A stretch of 64,000 nt of DNA from Pogona vitticeps (GCF_051106095.1 NC_135786.1:199017001-199081000); one strand, 5' to 3'. Counted from the stretch's first letter, positions 50,492 to 62,199 are shown. Program-made: numbers and translations. The notes: generated by a model not told the origin, from the sequence alone.

Positions 50492-50911
50492 CAGTGGTGG
50501 CCCGCATGACGACTATAATCTGTTCCGGGAAAATCACTGTTTAGCGAAATCGTCATGCGAAATCAGTTTCTCCATTGGAATGCATTGAAACCTGTTTAGT
50601 GCGTTTCAGTGGGGAAAATACCTCATTATCCAGCGAAGATCGCCCATAGGGAAGCCATTTTGCGAGCGCCGATCAGCTGTAAAAATGGCTCCCCTGCAAA
50701 GCATGGGTCTGAAAAACACAGGGCAGCCATTTTGCAGAGCAGGAAAAATCATTGTCTTGCGAACAAGCGGTTCGTGAAGCACGGACCTAATCAATGTGCA
50801 GCGAAAATCCTCCACTGGAATGACTGTTTTGCGAATCGCTATAGCGATTGCAAAGTCATCGTAATGCGGATTCGTTGTTCAGCGGGGTCATCGTCTTGCG
50901 AGGTACCACTG
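50492..50911. mobile_element. Tigger-like MITE, left of a close pair
   Basis: Ends cagtggtggcccgcatgacg and cgtcttgcgaggtaccactg, with TA flanks. Interior blocks gccattttgcgagcgccgat and ggaatgcattgaaacc are shared with the next copy. Confidence 0.8.
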
Positions 50912-50918
50912 TATAATA

Positions 50919-51327
50919 CAGTAGTGCCCCGCATGACGACGATAATCCGTTCCGTTAAAATAGCTGTACAGTGAACTCGTCATGCGGAAAAAAACCCATT
51001 GGAATGCATTGAAAACTGGTTAATGCGTTCCAATGGGGGAAATACCTGATCATCCTGCGGAGATCCTCCACAGGGCAGCCATTTTGCAATCACTGTCTTG
51101 TGAAAATCGGTCCGGAAAACAGTGGGGAGCCATTTTGTGAACCGCCAATCAGCTGTTTTAAATTGTCATTTTGCGAACAATTGGTTTGCGAAGCACGGAC
51201 CTAATCATCGTTAAACGAAAATCCCCCATAGGAAACATCATTTTGCAATCGCTATAGCAATCGCAAAAAAGTCATCATCAAGTGATTCTGTCGTCATGTG
51301 GGGTAAGCGTCTTGTGGGGCACCACTG
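50919..51327. mobile_element. Tigger-like MITE, right of a close pair
   Basis: Ends cagtagtgccccgcatgacg and gtcttgtggggcaccactg. Only 7 bp (tataata) separate it from the copy ending at 50911, and both point the same way. Confidence 0.8.
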
Positions 51328-51827
51328 TTATATCAAAATGTGCAAATTATGCTACTGCTGCCAAGCTCTAGAATGTTCTGTAGGACTGATTGCACAGACA
51401 GAGCACCTATTTGTGTGCATACATAGAGACCATGATGAAGAACTTAGCTACTGGTTTTTCTATAAGGTGAGGCCACCCATGTGACAGACAAGTCCTAACC
51501 AAAGAAATAACTAGGTTTCTCTTGGGTACATTCCAACTTCTGGGTTGCCTCCAATGGCAAACGTATAAGGAGAATTTCCTATCTTTCACACTTGTAACTT
51601 CCCTATTCTCCCCTAAATGACATCTACCCATCCACTAATGCTACACCAAAACATCATCCACTAGTGCCATACCAGATGAAAGTCCGCCATGTTTCCTTTA
51701 ACATTTCAGGTTGAAGCTATATAAAAACTGTACCATTTACTTGATGCACAATGTTTTTACTTCTGGACTTCACAACCCGTCATGTAGCTGGAGGTCTGTT
51801 TTTCTTTAACTCTAGCATCTTGAACTT

Positions 51828-51891
51828 TTTATTTACATAAATAAAATGAAAGAGTTCACAAAAAGTTGTTTTATCAGCAGTAAAATTTATT
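51828..51891 (-). terminator. Candidate poly(A) signals for the RNF4-like gene
   Basis: Two AATAAA hexamers on the minus strand at 51891-51886 and 51833-51828. They lie 3.9 kb beyond the RNF4-like stop codon, at the far edge of a repeat-poor tract. The link to that gene is inference. Confidence 0.2.
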
Positions 51892-53081
51892 TGCCTAATT
51901 AAGATGCCAAACACAAATCAAATATACACACAGAAACATTTAAATAAGTAAAAAGCATTAATTCTATGTATTTACAAATGGGAAAAATACAATACAAATT
52001 TGACTATTAGTTCTCAAATCAGTGTAGCTCCTTATTAAGCCAATACCACTTGCCCTGAAAACAAATTTAAGATGAATTTTAAATCTATTTTTAATATTGA
52101 AAACAGTCAGGTTGGTGCACAATATTAAATTGTACTTTAGGCATTACATGCATGAATGTTGGCTTGAGAGCTTCCCACTCTACTGCAGAGGAAATTGAGG
52201 ACTTCTGATTCCATTTTAAATTAACTACATTTCTATATCTGAATCCAAACAAAATGCAAGTATGTTTACTGAAATATGCCTGCTTTGTAAACTGAGATCT
52301 GAAATTGGCCTGTTTCAGTAAGGCACTAGCAAGACTAACCAGATTCAGATATACTATACTATAGTTATTAAAAAAAAAGAACACTTCTGCTCTCTTGAGA
52401 GAAAGGAGGGGAAACACACATTCCTAATGCCTCTTAATATTACATATAATATCATATGTCTAAATACAATCTATGGATTCGATTCTAAATTAGTGGCAAT
52501 AAAAGCAGACCCCTGAAATCAGTGAATCTAAGGTTAACCAAAATGAAGATTTCACTGATATCAATGGTTCTATTAGCTGTTGTCTAAATTTGGTTAAATA
52601 TCTCACCCAAGTTAGGGTGGTAAGTGATACAAACTGTTTTTTTTTTAATTAGCAGGACACTCAAAAATTCACTCCATGTCTGGATGTGTAACATCTGAGT
52701 ACACACAGACCAATAAAAATTATCATACAATTCCATGGACAACATACTAGACTTTTTTCCAGATTAGGAAAGTTAAGTCAATTATGAATGCTGACTTTAT
52801 GAATTAACACATTGTGACTTTATACAAAGGCAAGAGTAAGCTCCTGAGAGTTTACTGGGACTTATTCCTACATATAGGTCTGCATCTTCATTTTTCAAAA
52901 TCCTATTCCATAAATTCTGATCTATGAAAATTTCATCACAGACAGTAGCAGATTGCCACTAATTAAAGGCCCCCATCTCTTTGATTCCTCATTGGGTAAA
53001 TGTAATGTCACTGTATACAAATCAGGAGCTTCAGCCACAAAACAGAACTGAAGTGGAGACTGTCTAGTTAGTATCAAAATA

Positions 53082-53472
53082 CAAGTGGTGCCTCGCACAG
53101 CGAGGTTAATCCGTTCCGGATTAATCCTCGCTGTGTGAAAGCATTGTTCAAAGGAACGTAAAAACCCATTGGAACGCATTAAACATGGTTTAATGCGTTC
53201 CAATTGGGCCGAATACTCACCGTTCAACGATGCTTCTCTATGGCCGGCAGCCATTTTCGCGCCATCCCCTCGCTTAACGAGGGCGCGAAAACGCTGCGTG
53301 GCGACCATTTTGTAGCCGCTGAACAGCTGATCGGCGGGTCGCAAAGCGAAGGTCGGTAAGCGATTTTCGCCCTATGCGGGCACCGTTTTGCGATTGCATT
53401 TGCGATCGCAAAACCGGCCTCATAGAGTGAATTCATCGCTCTACGAGGCGCCCGTTGTGCGAGGCACCACTG
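53082..53472. mobile_element. Tigger-like MITE (CAGTGGTGCC family)
   Basis: Ends caagtggtgcctcgcacagc and tgtgcgaggcaccactg, with TA flanks. Interior motifs gttaatccgttccggatta and ggaacgcattaaac match the 39678 copy. It lies downstream of the RNF4-like frame. Confidence 0.82.
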
Positions 53473-55759
53473 TAATTTATGTAAGAATCCAAAAGAGGCA
53501 TTGTCTTTCAGATTTTTGCATGAATTAAAATGTTGTTAATTAAGCAGCCCTTATTTCAGTTCTATGCCATGCATGAAACACCTGGTTTATACATAATGAC
53601 ATTATGTTTAAATAACAATAAATCTAAGTGGGACTCCTTAATTAGCATTAATATGCCCTTAGAGGTGATATAATTTCTTGTACACTGCCATATTTATGGA
53701 AGAGGAATTGATCTGAGTTGATAAATAGCTAACTGTGATAGGTTTCTCCAGTTAAGAGAATATAACGTCCAAAACTTAAAGTTAATAAAGTTTTACCTTT
53801 TTTAAGGACATATGTATTCACAATATCCAAGAAAATTTTGCTGAAGTGGCAAAAATTGCATAAAGCATTTTAAAACCACTTTACCATCTATAAAACCTGT
53901 TAAAATTCAGTGCTATGGGAACTGCTTATTTGCAAACACCAGATGTGGCACTTAAATAACCAAACTACATGGGTTGGGACAAGCATATGTTTCATTTAGT
54001 TGCAACCCTCAATCATGTGGGAATGCTCATGGATATATAGTTCTGACAAGGCCAAGAAAGGGTTCAAAGGTTATATTAGAGAAAAACTCAGTTTTTAGAT
54101 TGCTCTTTTTGTACCAAGGCAGGAGTGGCAACTTTCTGGACATTAAAAACTGTGAAGAACTTACAGATATTCTATCACAATCGAAACAGTCTGGAAGCAT
54201 CTAAAACTTTCTCTAAATCTCTAATAATGGGAAAATATTCTATGTATAGTCACCACTTCAGTACTACATTAGTATAATGAGAAAACTCGCAATTGTTTAT
54301 TTTGGATGCTTTACTAGTATTTGTATTATGAACAAGACAGCATTTTCAAAACCTTTCACATTAGTCCTCATGGTTATATGGTATGTGCTGATGACCAGTT
54401 GCATGCTAATGTAGTTAAAGGACCAAACTTTCCACTTTTTTCAGTATATTACTGAAAGTCTTCATTACCCTTCAGAACTTAATTCCCCCTGCATCTGACA
54501 ATCACTGTGCATTACAGAGTAAAGAGCTGAGAAAAGGGACCTGTGGATGTACCACAAATTACATTGTGCTAAGTGTGTAGCAATCCAATAAGGCTAAAGC
54601 TTCATACATGTAACAGTAGTTTTTCTAAATATTTGCAACTCTGTACATAGTGCTGCAGTCAAATTTCACTGTAAGACCATTTTGACAATAATCAAATGGT
54701 AAGTTAATGAAGTTTTGGGGGCCTTTTAATTTCTTCATATACATCTGTTTGGGGAAAGTGCAAATGGTAGCACACATATTTAAGAAACCCACACAAATTA
54801 TACTATATTATATGCTAAAGAATAAATGTATTATTTTCGGTGTCACCATTCTAAATTATTAATAGCCCATCAGTTATGCACCAGCAATATGCTGTTGAAG
54901 ATATGAGGTCATCAGTACATTGTTAAGGATTTAGCCCAAAGCAATTTAGCATCATACCATGAATATTTGAAAGGGCAAAAATAAACTTTTAAAACCACAG
55001 CACAATTTTGTTTCCTCCCCAAAAGGGGAGAAGGCAGGTTTCAACATATGCTTTTGAAGATACAGAAGGACATGCACATAGATTTGTTACTATGGCTCCA
55101 TAAATTCCTACATAAATCGCAGTCTTCTCCGCTGACTGGAAAATGCCTTCAGATAAAGTGTCTCCACATTTTATATAAAAATGTGTTACAGTATGGCTAT
55201 AAAGTCCAGTTTTGTCCCCTTGGAAATTCAGAAAATCATGCATACCTAGAACCACTTTGATCATAACAGTTTGTGGAAGGCTGCTATACAAATAAAGTGA
55301 CTGACAGAATGATAGACACAAAAAGCTTGTTTTAGGGAAACTGATTTGGACTGATTCTTACAGTGTGAAATACACAAAGACTTGATGGTTCCCTAGTTGT
55401 TTCCCAGTTTTATTTGCATTAGTATGAGCATAATGACTCAAGTCTTAAAGTGGAAGAGATATTTTGCAAAAGTTTCATTTCAGTTCTTCAGGAGAATTAT
55501 GGCAACATCAGCTACTATCATGGCAAATGTCCTACAAACGTGTAGGCCCCAATGAACTGTAACGCCAACTTTCTAACAGAACGAGACAAAATCTCATATG
55601 CAAGGTAGACCAATTAAAAGGCCATCTAGAATCATCCAAAATTATTTGTCATTTTGGCATAAGTCTGAATGCTAATTTTTATTGTTTGCTGAATTAAAGA
55701 TTTATGATGTATCCATGAAAGCTCAGTTCTTATTCTTTGGAGAAGAATTTATTAAGGCT
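53473..55759 (-). other. Repeat-poor AT-rich tract downstream of RNF4-like stop
   Basis: 2.3 kb without any repeat that I recognise and without a plausible coding frame, unusual for this window. It could be a long 3' UTR of the RNF4-like gene or simply single-copy DNA. Confidence 0.3.
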
Positions 55760-56611
55760 TCATATATAAATTGGATGATACTGTTTGTAACCAAGCTTCT
55801 TCCTACAAGTTGGGCAAGAATTGGCATTTCTTAAAGAATCACGAAGGCATTGACTACAAAAGACATGACCACATTTTGTAGATACAATGAGCCGCCCACT
55901 CTGTACAATTTCTGAATATCCATCCATGCAAATTGGACAGCTCACAGTACCTGAACGTCGTGTACTTGAAATTCTATCTTCCAGTAATTCCAACTCTCTG
56001 GGCAATGTACTAGTCAGCACCACATCATTATCTCTCGATTCATCATCATCACTGCTTAATACACAGCTCTCAGGGGGTTGCTGGCTTCTTAATTCTTGGC
56101 TCTGCTGTTGACAAGTATTTTCTTCAACTATCACAACAGAATCATTACGTGTAAGATCAACCACTATTGGTTCTGAAGACTCACACGTGAGGTCCACTAC
56201 TTCTTCACAAGTATTTTCTTCAAGGTCAATAGGCTCTGTCTGCGAAGCAGCCTCCCCAGCTGAAGTGTCCATTCGACTTCGCTTACAACTTTGTCTAGAA
56301 TTAATTGTTCCTCCACAACGTTTTTTTGGAATCTCACTCTTCCCCATCCGTTCACTGGAAACCAAGGGAGCAGCTGTGGCAGTTGCTGCCAAAAGATCAT
56401 TTCCAGCAGAAGGAGAAGAAACAGTAGCAACAGCCTGGAAGGAGATGCCCACAGAGGAAGTAGATGGAGATGATGAGGATGAAGTGGCAGCTGAGGAAGC
56501 AGTATCCACAGATTTGACCTCCACAGAATCCAGACTTGATTGGATAAGACAAGTTCCTCTCTTGTTCTTCCTACGCTTGGCACCACAACGCTTAGAATCA
56601 GTGGGGCTCAT
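55760..56611 (-). CDS. RNF4-like: RNF4-like SUMO-targeted ubiquitin ligase, intronless and intact
   Basis: RNF4 is a nuclear RING E3 ligase that binds poly-SUMO chains and ubiquitinates SUMOylated proteins. This frame of 283 codons has no intron. Residues 1-88 are a basic start (KRCGAKRRKNKRG) and a Ser/Ala/Thr-rich linker with no RNF4 counterpart that I know. From Met89, KKRCGGTINSRQSCKRSR aligns with the human N-terminus (RKRRGGAINSRQAQKRTR). Four SUMO-interacting motifs follow: PIDLE 127-131, VVDLT 138-142, IVVDLT 149-154 and SVVIV 158-162. A complete C3HC4 RING has Cys225, Cys228, Cys247, His249, Cys252, Cys255, Cys266 and Cys269, ending YHPIYI as in RNF4. The arginine-rich segment after the SIMs in human is replaced by Gln-rich sequence. 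I start at Met 56611 because a likely splice acceptor lies just upstream; the frame is open to 56737. Met89 is an alternative start. Most likely a retained retrogene. Confidence 0.85.
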   Translation of the reverse strand: MSPTDSKRCGAKRRKNKRGTCLIQSSLDSVEVKSVDTASSAATSSSSSPSTSSVGISFQAVATVSSPSAGNDLLAATATAAPLVSSERMGKSEIPKKRCGGTINSRQSCKRSRMDTSAGEAASQTEPIDLEENTCEEVVDLTCESSEPIVVDLTRNDSVVIVEENTCQQQSQELRSQQPPESCVLSSDDDESRDNDVVLTSTLPRELELLEDRISSTRRSGTVSCPICMDGYSEIVQSGRLIVSTKCGHVFCSQCLRDSLRNANSCPTCRKKLGYKQYHPIYI

Positions 56612-56644
56612 GGTAGAGGCACGAAAGGCAGAACTCCCAAATAA

Positions 56645-56665
56645 ACTAGTACTGTAGAAATAAGA
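56645..56665 (-). promoter_or_regulatory. Candidate 3' splice site upstream of RNF4-like ATG
   Basis: The minus strand reads tttctcttatttctacag, a pyrimidine tract ending in CAG, then a 39-base leader before ATG 56611. It would allow splicing from an upstream non-coding exon. The donor was not identified. Confidence 0.4.
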
Positions 56666-57225
56666 GAAATATGTGAGACCTCCTGACACATAAACTTGAA
56701 GCCATACATATATACATAATCCCAAGCAATAAGCCACAAAGGAACAGAACTCTAACCTTCCACACTGTGATCTGCGGATGTATGTTTAAAAAAGTGCACT
56801 TTCTCTCTTTGTTAGCCATAGTCTATTCTGTACTCTAGTTGGAACAATGGTTGCATTGTGGGGACCTTGGTGCATTTCTAACACCAAGCCACAATGATCC
56901 AATGACAGACTTACTGAGCACTGAACTACATGGGCATTATGTCCTCACAATGTGCATGAAAAACTGATTCTATGATATCAGAAGTAAGCTTATTTTCTCA
57001 CAGACTCAACTATATAGGCATTATTGACTTCCATTTATCAAACAGTCATCAAAGCAATTTTTCAGACTAGAATTTAGAATTATTATGCAGTTACCCATTG
57101 TACTAAAATTTCAGAAAACACCTACAGATATTCTGTAAATCAAGCATCTCTAGAGATCTCCAATAGCAGGGCATGGAGAAGCAGGCAGAATGTGAAGTAT
57201 AGATGCAAACATCAGACCAAAAGAT

Positions 57226-57700
57226 CTGTGAATCTGGGAGGCTTCTGAAAGCAGCGCTTTGCCACGGGGGGGGCGGGATGGGGGGCAGGCCTGCCATCCC
57301 ATGGCAAAGTGCCGCTTTCAGAAGCTTCCCCGGGTGCTTTTGTACTGCCTTTTTATCTGCTGAGGAAGCCAGGGGAAGCCTCTGAGACCGAGCTCCAATC
57401 AGCTGAGAGTCGGGGAGGGGGGAGCGGAGAAGAGCATAAAATGACTGCTGGGAAGGCAGGGGAGAAGCTTGAAATACTGTAAAATGGTTCTTTTCCCCTG
57501 CCCCTGGGAGGCTTCTGAAAGTGGCGCTTGCTGTGAGGGTGGGGCAGCGGGGGGAAGAAAGGTTCCCTGCCTTCCCCGCGCATTTTTCTGTTCGTAACTC
57601 AGAAAAAGTTCACAAGTCAAGTTCATTTTTTCCTAGTAGAGCGGTTTGTAAGTCAAAATGTTCATATCTAGAGCTGTTCGTAAGCCGAGGGTTAACTGTA
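57226..57700. mobile_element. MITE remnant with gttcgtaagccgagg end
   Basis: The right end reads gttcgtaagccgagggttaac then TGTA, and the subterminal gtaagtcaaaatgttc matches Tigger-like elements with cttacgaac ends. The interior repeats gcttctgaaagcagcgc, gctttcagaagc and gcttctgaaagtggcgct. The left terminus is not clear. A BovB sits directly at its right edge. Confidence 0.6.
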
Positions 57701-57702
57701 TG

Positions 57703-60700
57703 TTGTTGTTTAGTCGTTAAGTAGTGTCTGACTCTTCGGGACCCCATGGACCACAGCACACCAGGGCCTCCTGTCTTCCACTGCCTCCCGGAGTTGGGTC
57801 ACATTCATGTTGGTAGCTTCGGTGACACTGTCCAACCATCTTGTCCTCTGTCATCCCCCTCTCCTCTTGCTCTCGCACTTTCCCAGCATCAGGGAAACAT
57901 CTTCTCTTCTCATGAAATGGTCAAAGTATAGGAGCCTCAGCTTCAGGATCTGTCCTTCCAGTGAGCACTCAGGGTTGAATTCCTTTATAATGTGATAAGT
58001 TTGTTCTCTTTGCAGTCCAGCACCACAATTCAAAAGCATCAGTTCTTCAGCGGTCAGCCTTCTTTATGGTCCAGCTCTCACTTCCATACAGCGCTACTGA
58101 AAAAACCAATTTTGTGGCTGCTGTCACCATCTGCAGTGATCATGGAGCCCAAGAAAGTAAAATCTGTCACTGCCTCCATATCTTCCCCTTCTATTTACTA
58201 GGAGATGATGGGGCCAGCGGCCATGATCTTCGTTTTTTTTTATGTTGAGCTTCAGACCAATTTTTTTGCGCTCTCCTCTTTCCACCTTATTTAGAGGGTC
58301 TTTAATTCCTCCTCACTTTCTGCCATCAGAGTGATATCATCTATATATCTGAGGTTCTTGATATTTCTTCTGGCAATCTTAATTCGTTTTGGATTCATCC
58401 AGTCATGCCTTTCACATGATATATCCTGCGTATAAGTTAAATAAGCAAGGAGGCAATATACAGCCTTGTTGTACTCCTTTCCCAATTTTGAACCAATCAG
58501 TTGTTCCATATCCAGTTCTAACTGTTGCTTCCTGTCCCACATATAGGTTTCTCAGGAGATAGACAAGGTGGTCAGGCACTCCCACTTCTTTAAGGACTTA
58601 CCACAGTTTGCTGTGGTCCACACAGTCAAAAGCTTTTGCATAGTCAATGAAACAGATGTAAATATTTTTCTGGAAGTCTCTGGCTTTCTCCATAATCCAG
58701 CACATGTTAGCAATTTGGTCTCGAGTTCCTCTGCCCCCTCGAAATCGAGCTTGTACTTCTGGGAGTTCTCGGTCCACATACTGCTGAAGCCTGCCTTGGA
58801 GGATTTTGAGCATAACCTTGCTAGTGTGTGAAATGAGTGCAATTGTCCGGTAGTTGGAGCATTCTTTGGCACTGCCTTTCTTTGGGATTGGGATGTAAAC
58901 CGATCTTTTCCAACCCTCTGGCCAGTTGGGTTTTCCAAACTTGCTGGCATACTGAGTGTAGCACCTTAACAGTGTCATCTTTTAAAATCTTAAATAGTTC
59001 AATTGGAATTCCATCACCTCCACTGGCCTTGTTGTTAGCCATACTTTCTAAGGCCCATTTGACTTCATTCTCCAGGATGTCTGGCTCAAGGTCAGCAACC
59101 ACACTATCTGGGTTGTCCGGGACATCAACAGCTTTCTGATATAATTCTTCTGTGTATTCTTGCCACCTCTTCTTGATTGTCTTCTGCTTCTGTGTGGTCC
59201 CTACCATTTTTGTCCTTTATCATGTCCACTTTTGCACAAAATATTCCTTTAATATCTCCAATTTTCTTCAGCAGATCTCTGGTTTTTCCTTTTCTATTAT
59301 TTTCCTCTATTTCTTTGCACTGTTCATTTAAGAAGGCCCTCTTGTCTCTGCTTGCTATTCTTTGGAAGTCTGCATTCAATTTTCTGTAACTTTTATTATC
59401 TCCCTTGCATTTTGTTTCCCTTCTCTTCTCTGCTATTTATAAGGCCTTGTTGGACAGACACTTTGCTTTCTTGCATTTTCTTTCAGATGGTTTTTGTTGC
59501 TGCCTCCTGTACAATGTTATGAGCCTCCATCCATAGTTCATCAGGCACTCTGTCCACCAAATCTAGTTCCTTAAATATGTTCTTCACTTCCATTGTGTAT
59601 TCATAAGGGATTTGGTTTAGATTATACCTGATTAGTCCAGGGGTTTTTCCTATTTTCTTCAGTTTGAGCTTGAGTTTTACTTTAAGAAGCTGATGATCAG
59701 AGCCACAACCAGCTCCAGGTCTTGTTTTTGCTTACTGTATAGAGCTTCTCCATCTTTGGCTGCAGAGAATATAATCAATCTGATTTTGGTATTGCCCATC
59801 TGGTGATGTCCATGTGTAGAGTTGGCTTTTGTGTTGCTTGAAAAGAGTGTTTGTGATGACCAGTTTGTTCTCTTGACAAAATTCTATTAGCCTTTGCCCT
59901 GCTTCATTTTGAACTCCAAGGCCAAACCTACCTGTTGTTCCTTTTATCTCTTGGCTCCCTACTATAGCATTCCAATCCCCTATAATGACAAGAACATCTT
60001 TCTTTGGTGTCAGTTCTAATAGGCTCTGTAAGTCTTCATAGAATTCGCCAATTTCAGCCTGTTTAGCATGAGTGGTTAGCGCATAAACTTGGATTACTGT
60101 GATGTTGAAAGGTCTGCCTTGTATTCATATTGAAATCATTCTATCATTTTTGAGATTGTATCCCAGTATAGCTTTTCCCACTCTTGTTGACTATGAGGGC
60201 TGCTCCATTTCTTCTACGGGATTCTTGCCCAGAATAGTAGATATGATAATCATCTGAATTGAATTTGCCCATTCCTGTCCATTTTAGTTCACTGACACCC
60301 AGGATGTCAATGTTGATTCTTGCCATCTCCCGTTTGACCACATCCTGCTTCCCAAGGTTCATAGATTTTACATTCCAGGTTCCTATGCAGTATTTTTCTT
60401 TGCAGCATTGGACTTTCCTTTCACTTCCAGGCCCGTCCGCAGCTGAGCGTCCTTTCAGCTTTGGCCCAACCACTTCATTAACTCTGAAACTACTTGTCCT
60501 TGTCCTCCGCACTTCCTCAGTAGCATGTTGGATGCCTTCTGACCTGAGGGACTCATCTTCTAGCATCATATCTTTTAACCTTTTCCCCCTGTTCATGGAG
60601 TTTTCTTGGCAAAGATACTGGAGTGGCTTGCAAGTTCCTGCTCCAGGTGGATCGCATTTATTCAGAACTTTCCACTACGACTTGTCCTTCTTGGGTGTCC

Positions 60701-60775
60701 CTCCACGGCATAGCCCATAGCTTCTCTGAATTACTCAGGCCCCTTTGCCACGACAAGGCAGCAATCCATGAAGGG
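57703..60775 (-). mobile_element. BovB LINE, near full length (about 3.07 kb)
   Basis: The longest BovB here, reversed on the plus strand. From its 5' end (right) the minus strand shows: the leader (ggcaaagatactggagtggc reversed side) near 60610, the endonuclease start YCIGTWNVKSMNLGKQDVV and ILGVSELKWTGMGKF near 60270-60400, the reverse transcriptase with [36 protein letters not shown] and [17 protein letters not shown] (58.6-59.1 kb), then a degraded active-site YIDD near 58350 and the 3' end at 57703. The frame is broken repeatedly. A short gtatgt repeat at the ends may be the target duplication. Confidence 0.93.
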
Positions 60776-61860
60776 GTATGTATGTAGCAGCCATCAATAT
60801 AGCAGCTGCCAATGAAGAGATGCCATTTTAAACAAGTAAATAAGTTGATAACTACAAAGATAATGAAATTCAGAAAGAAACAGGGACAGGCTGTTTCAAC
60901 ACTGATATTAAAACCATGACCAGAAAATAAGAGCAACTTGCCAGCATAACTATATCCATTTCATTAAGATAGCCAAAGCTGTAAGACAAATGCTTCAGTG
61001 TTTGTGCAACAGGAACACACAAACTATAGGTCTTGAAACTCCTCACAATGTAAGAACAGTTCAGTAGCCAAAAGAAGCTTAGGAACCCTGGAATTATCAT
61101 GACATAAAGTCACATTTTTGCTTTTAAATGATAATAATAATGTTCCATTAAGCCGCCTAGAGTGGTCTAATTTGATCAGATAGGCGGGATAGAAATAAAA
61201 TAAATAAATGACTTCTGACTTATGGTGAACCTGTTCCAGGGTTTTCCAGGGAGAGAATACTTAGAAATGGTTTACCATTCCCTTCTTCTGTATGTTCCTT
61301 GGAACTGGGGAGTTTGCCCAAAACCATTCTGGATGGCTCTTCTCCAAGGAGGACATTGAACTCCCAACCTTTTTTATTTGACATTTGTGTAATGCCAAAA
61401 ACTGCTTTCTTTATCCCACCATTTCACCCAGAGATAAAGGAAGTTGAAGGACTTGCCTATGAAACAAGAAGCCTTGAAACAAGAGACTAAACCACCAACT
61501 CCTCTCGTAGGTTCTTGAAGAAATCTCCTTTTATATTCAGAATTTAAGCCATGATTCAGCGAGAAAAGCTAGGCCTCTCAGCCAGCCCTTATCGACAGCA
61601 AGGAGCCCTAAAGGGTCGGATTAATTGGCGATTAACTGCTGGAGAGTACCCTGAGAAAAGGTGCGTTTCCTGCCACAGTTTTCATTCTTGTTTTTATATT
61701 GCTCGCAATGTAAGCCGCGCAGAGTAGATTCGTTTGAATTTACACGGGCGGGGTAAAAGCCAGTACGTACATAAAATAAATAAATAATACAGCCTTTCTG
61801 GCTAGCCACGTTCTAAACCGCCATTAGAACTCGCACCAACAGTCGCTGCTCTCCTGACTA
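60776..61860. other. Intergenic with two short LINE/SINE tails
   Basis: About 61125-61215 ends like an L2 tail (ccgcctagagtggtct, then aaataaataaat). About 61205-61310 repeats the gaaatggtttaccattcc SINE-like motif. About 61690-61795 is a second L2-like tail. No gene seen. Confidence 0.45.
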
Positions 61861-62199
61861 GCTGAGTGCGGGGCGGGCGTTGTTTCCCGCACAAGGCATG
61901 TATGGTGAAGGTCCTCAGCTAGCTGAGGAGAGTCTGGGGTTGGCCCTCCAAATCCCGCAAGGCAAATGTTGTCACCTCAATAACCCCACACAGCCACATC
62001 CTCCATCGCCATTTCCTTGCCAGCCCCGCCTTTCTTTAAGTACATTTCCTTCTTTCTGTTCACGTCCTTCAGCCGTTTTAAGCAGGCCCCTAATGGGATA
62101 CGAGCGGTGAGGACATTACAGTCTGTACCTCCCTGTCGTGAAATGGTAAGGGAATCAATGGTAGTACCTCAAGGAAGGAAGGGTCCTGGCAGGAATCCT

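Noticed and set aside
56187-56657. 156-aa plus-strand frame opposite the RNF4-like gene
   Set aside because: Antisense shadow of the Ser/Glu-rich coding strand.
56612-56737. Extension of the RNF4-like frame to the upstream Met at 56737 (325 aa)
   Set aside because: The added 42 residues look like chance coding (Tyr/Leu/Phe-rich) and span a likely splice acceptor; Met at 56611 is the better start.
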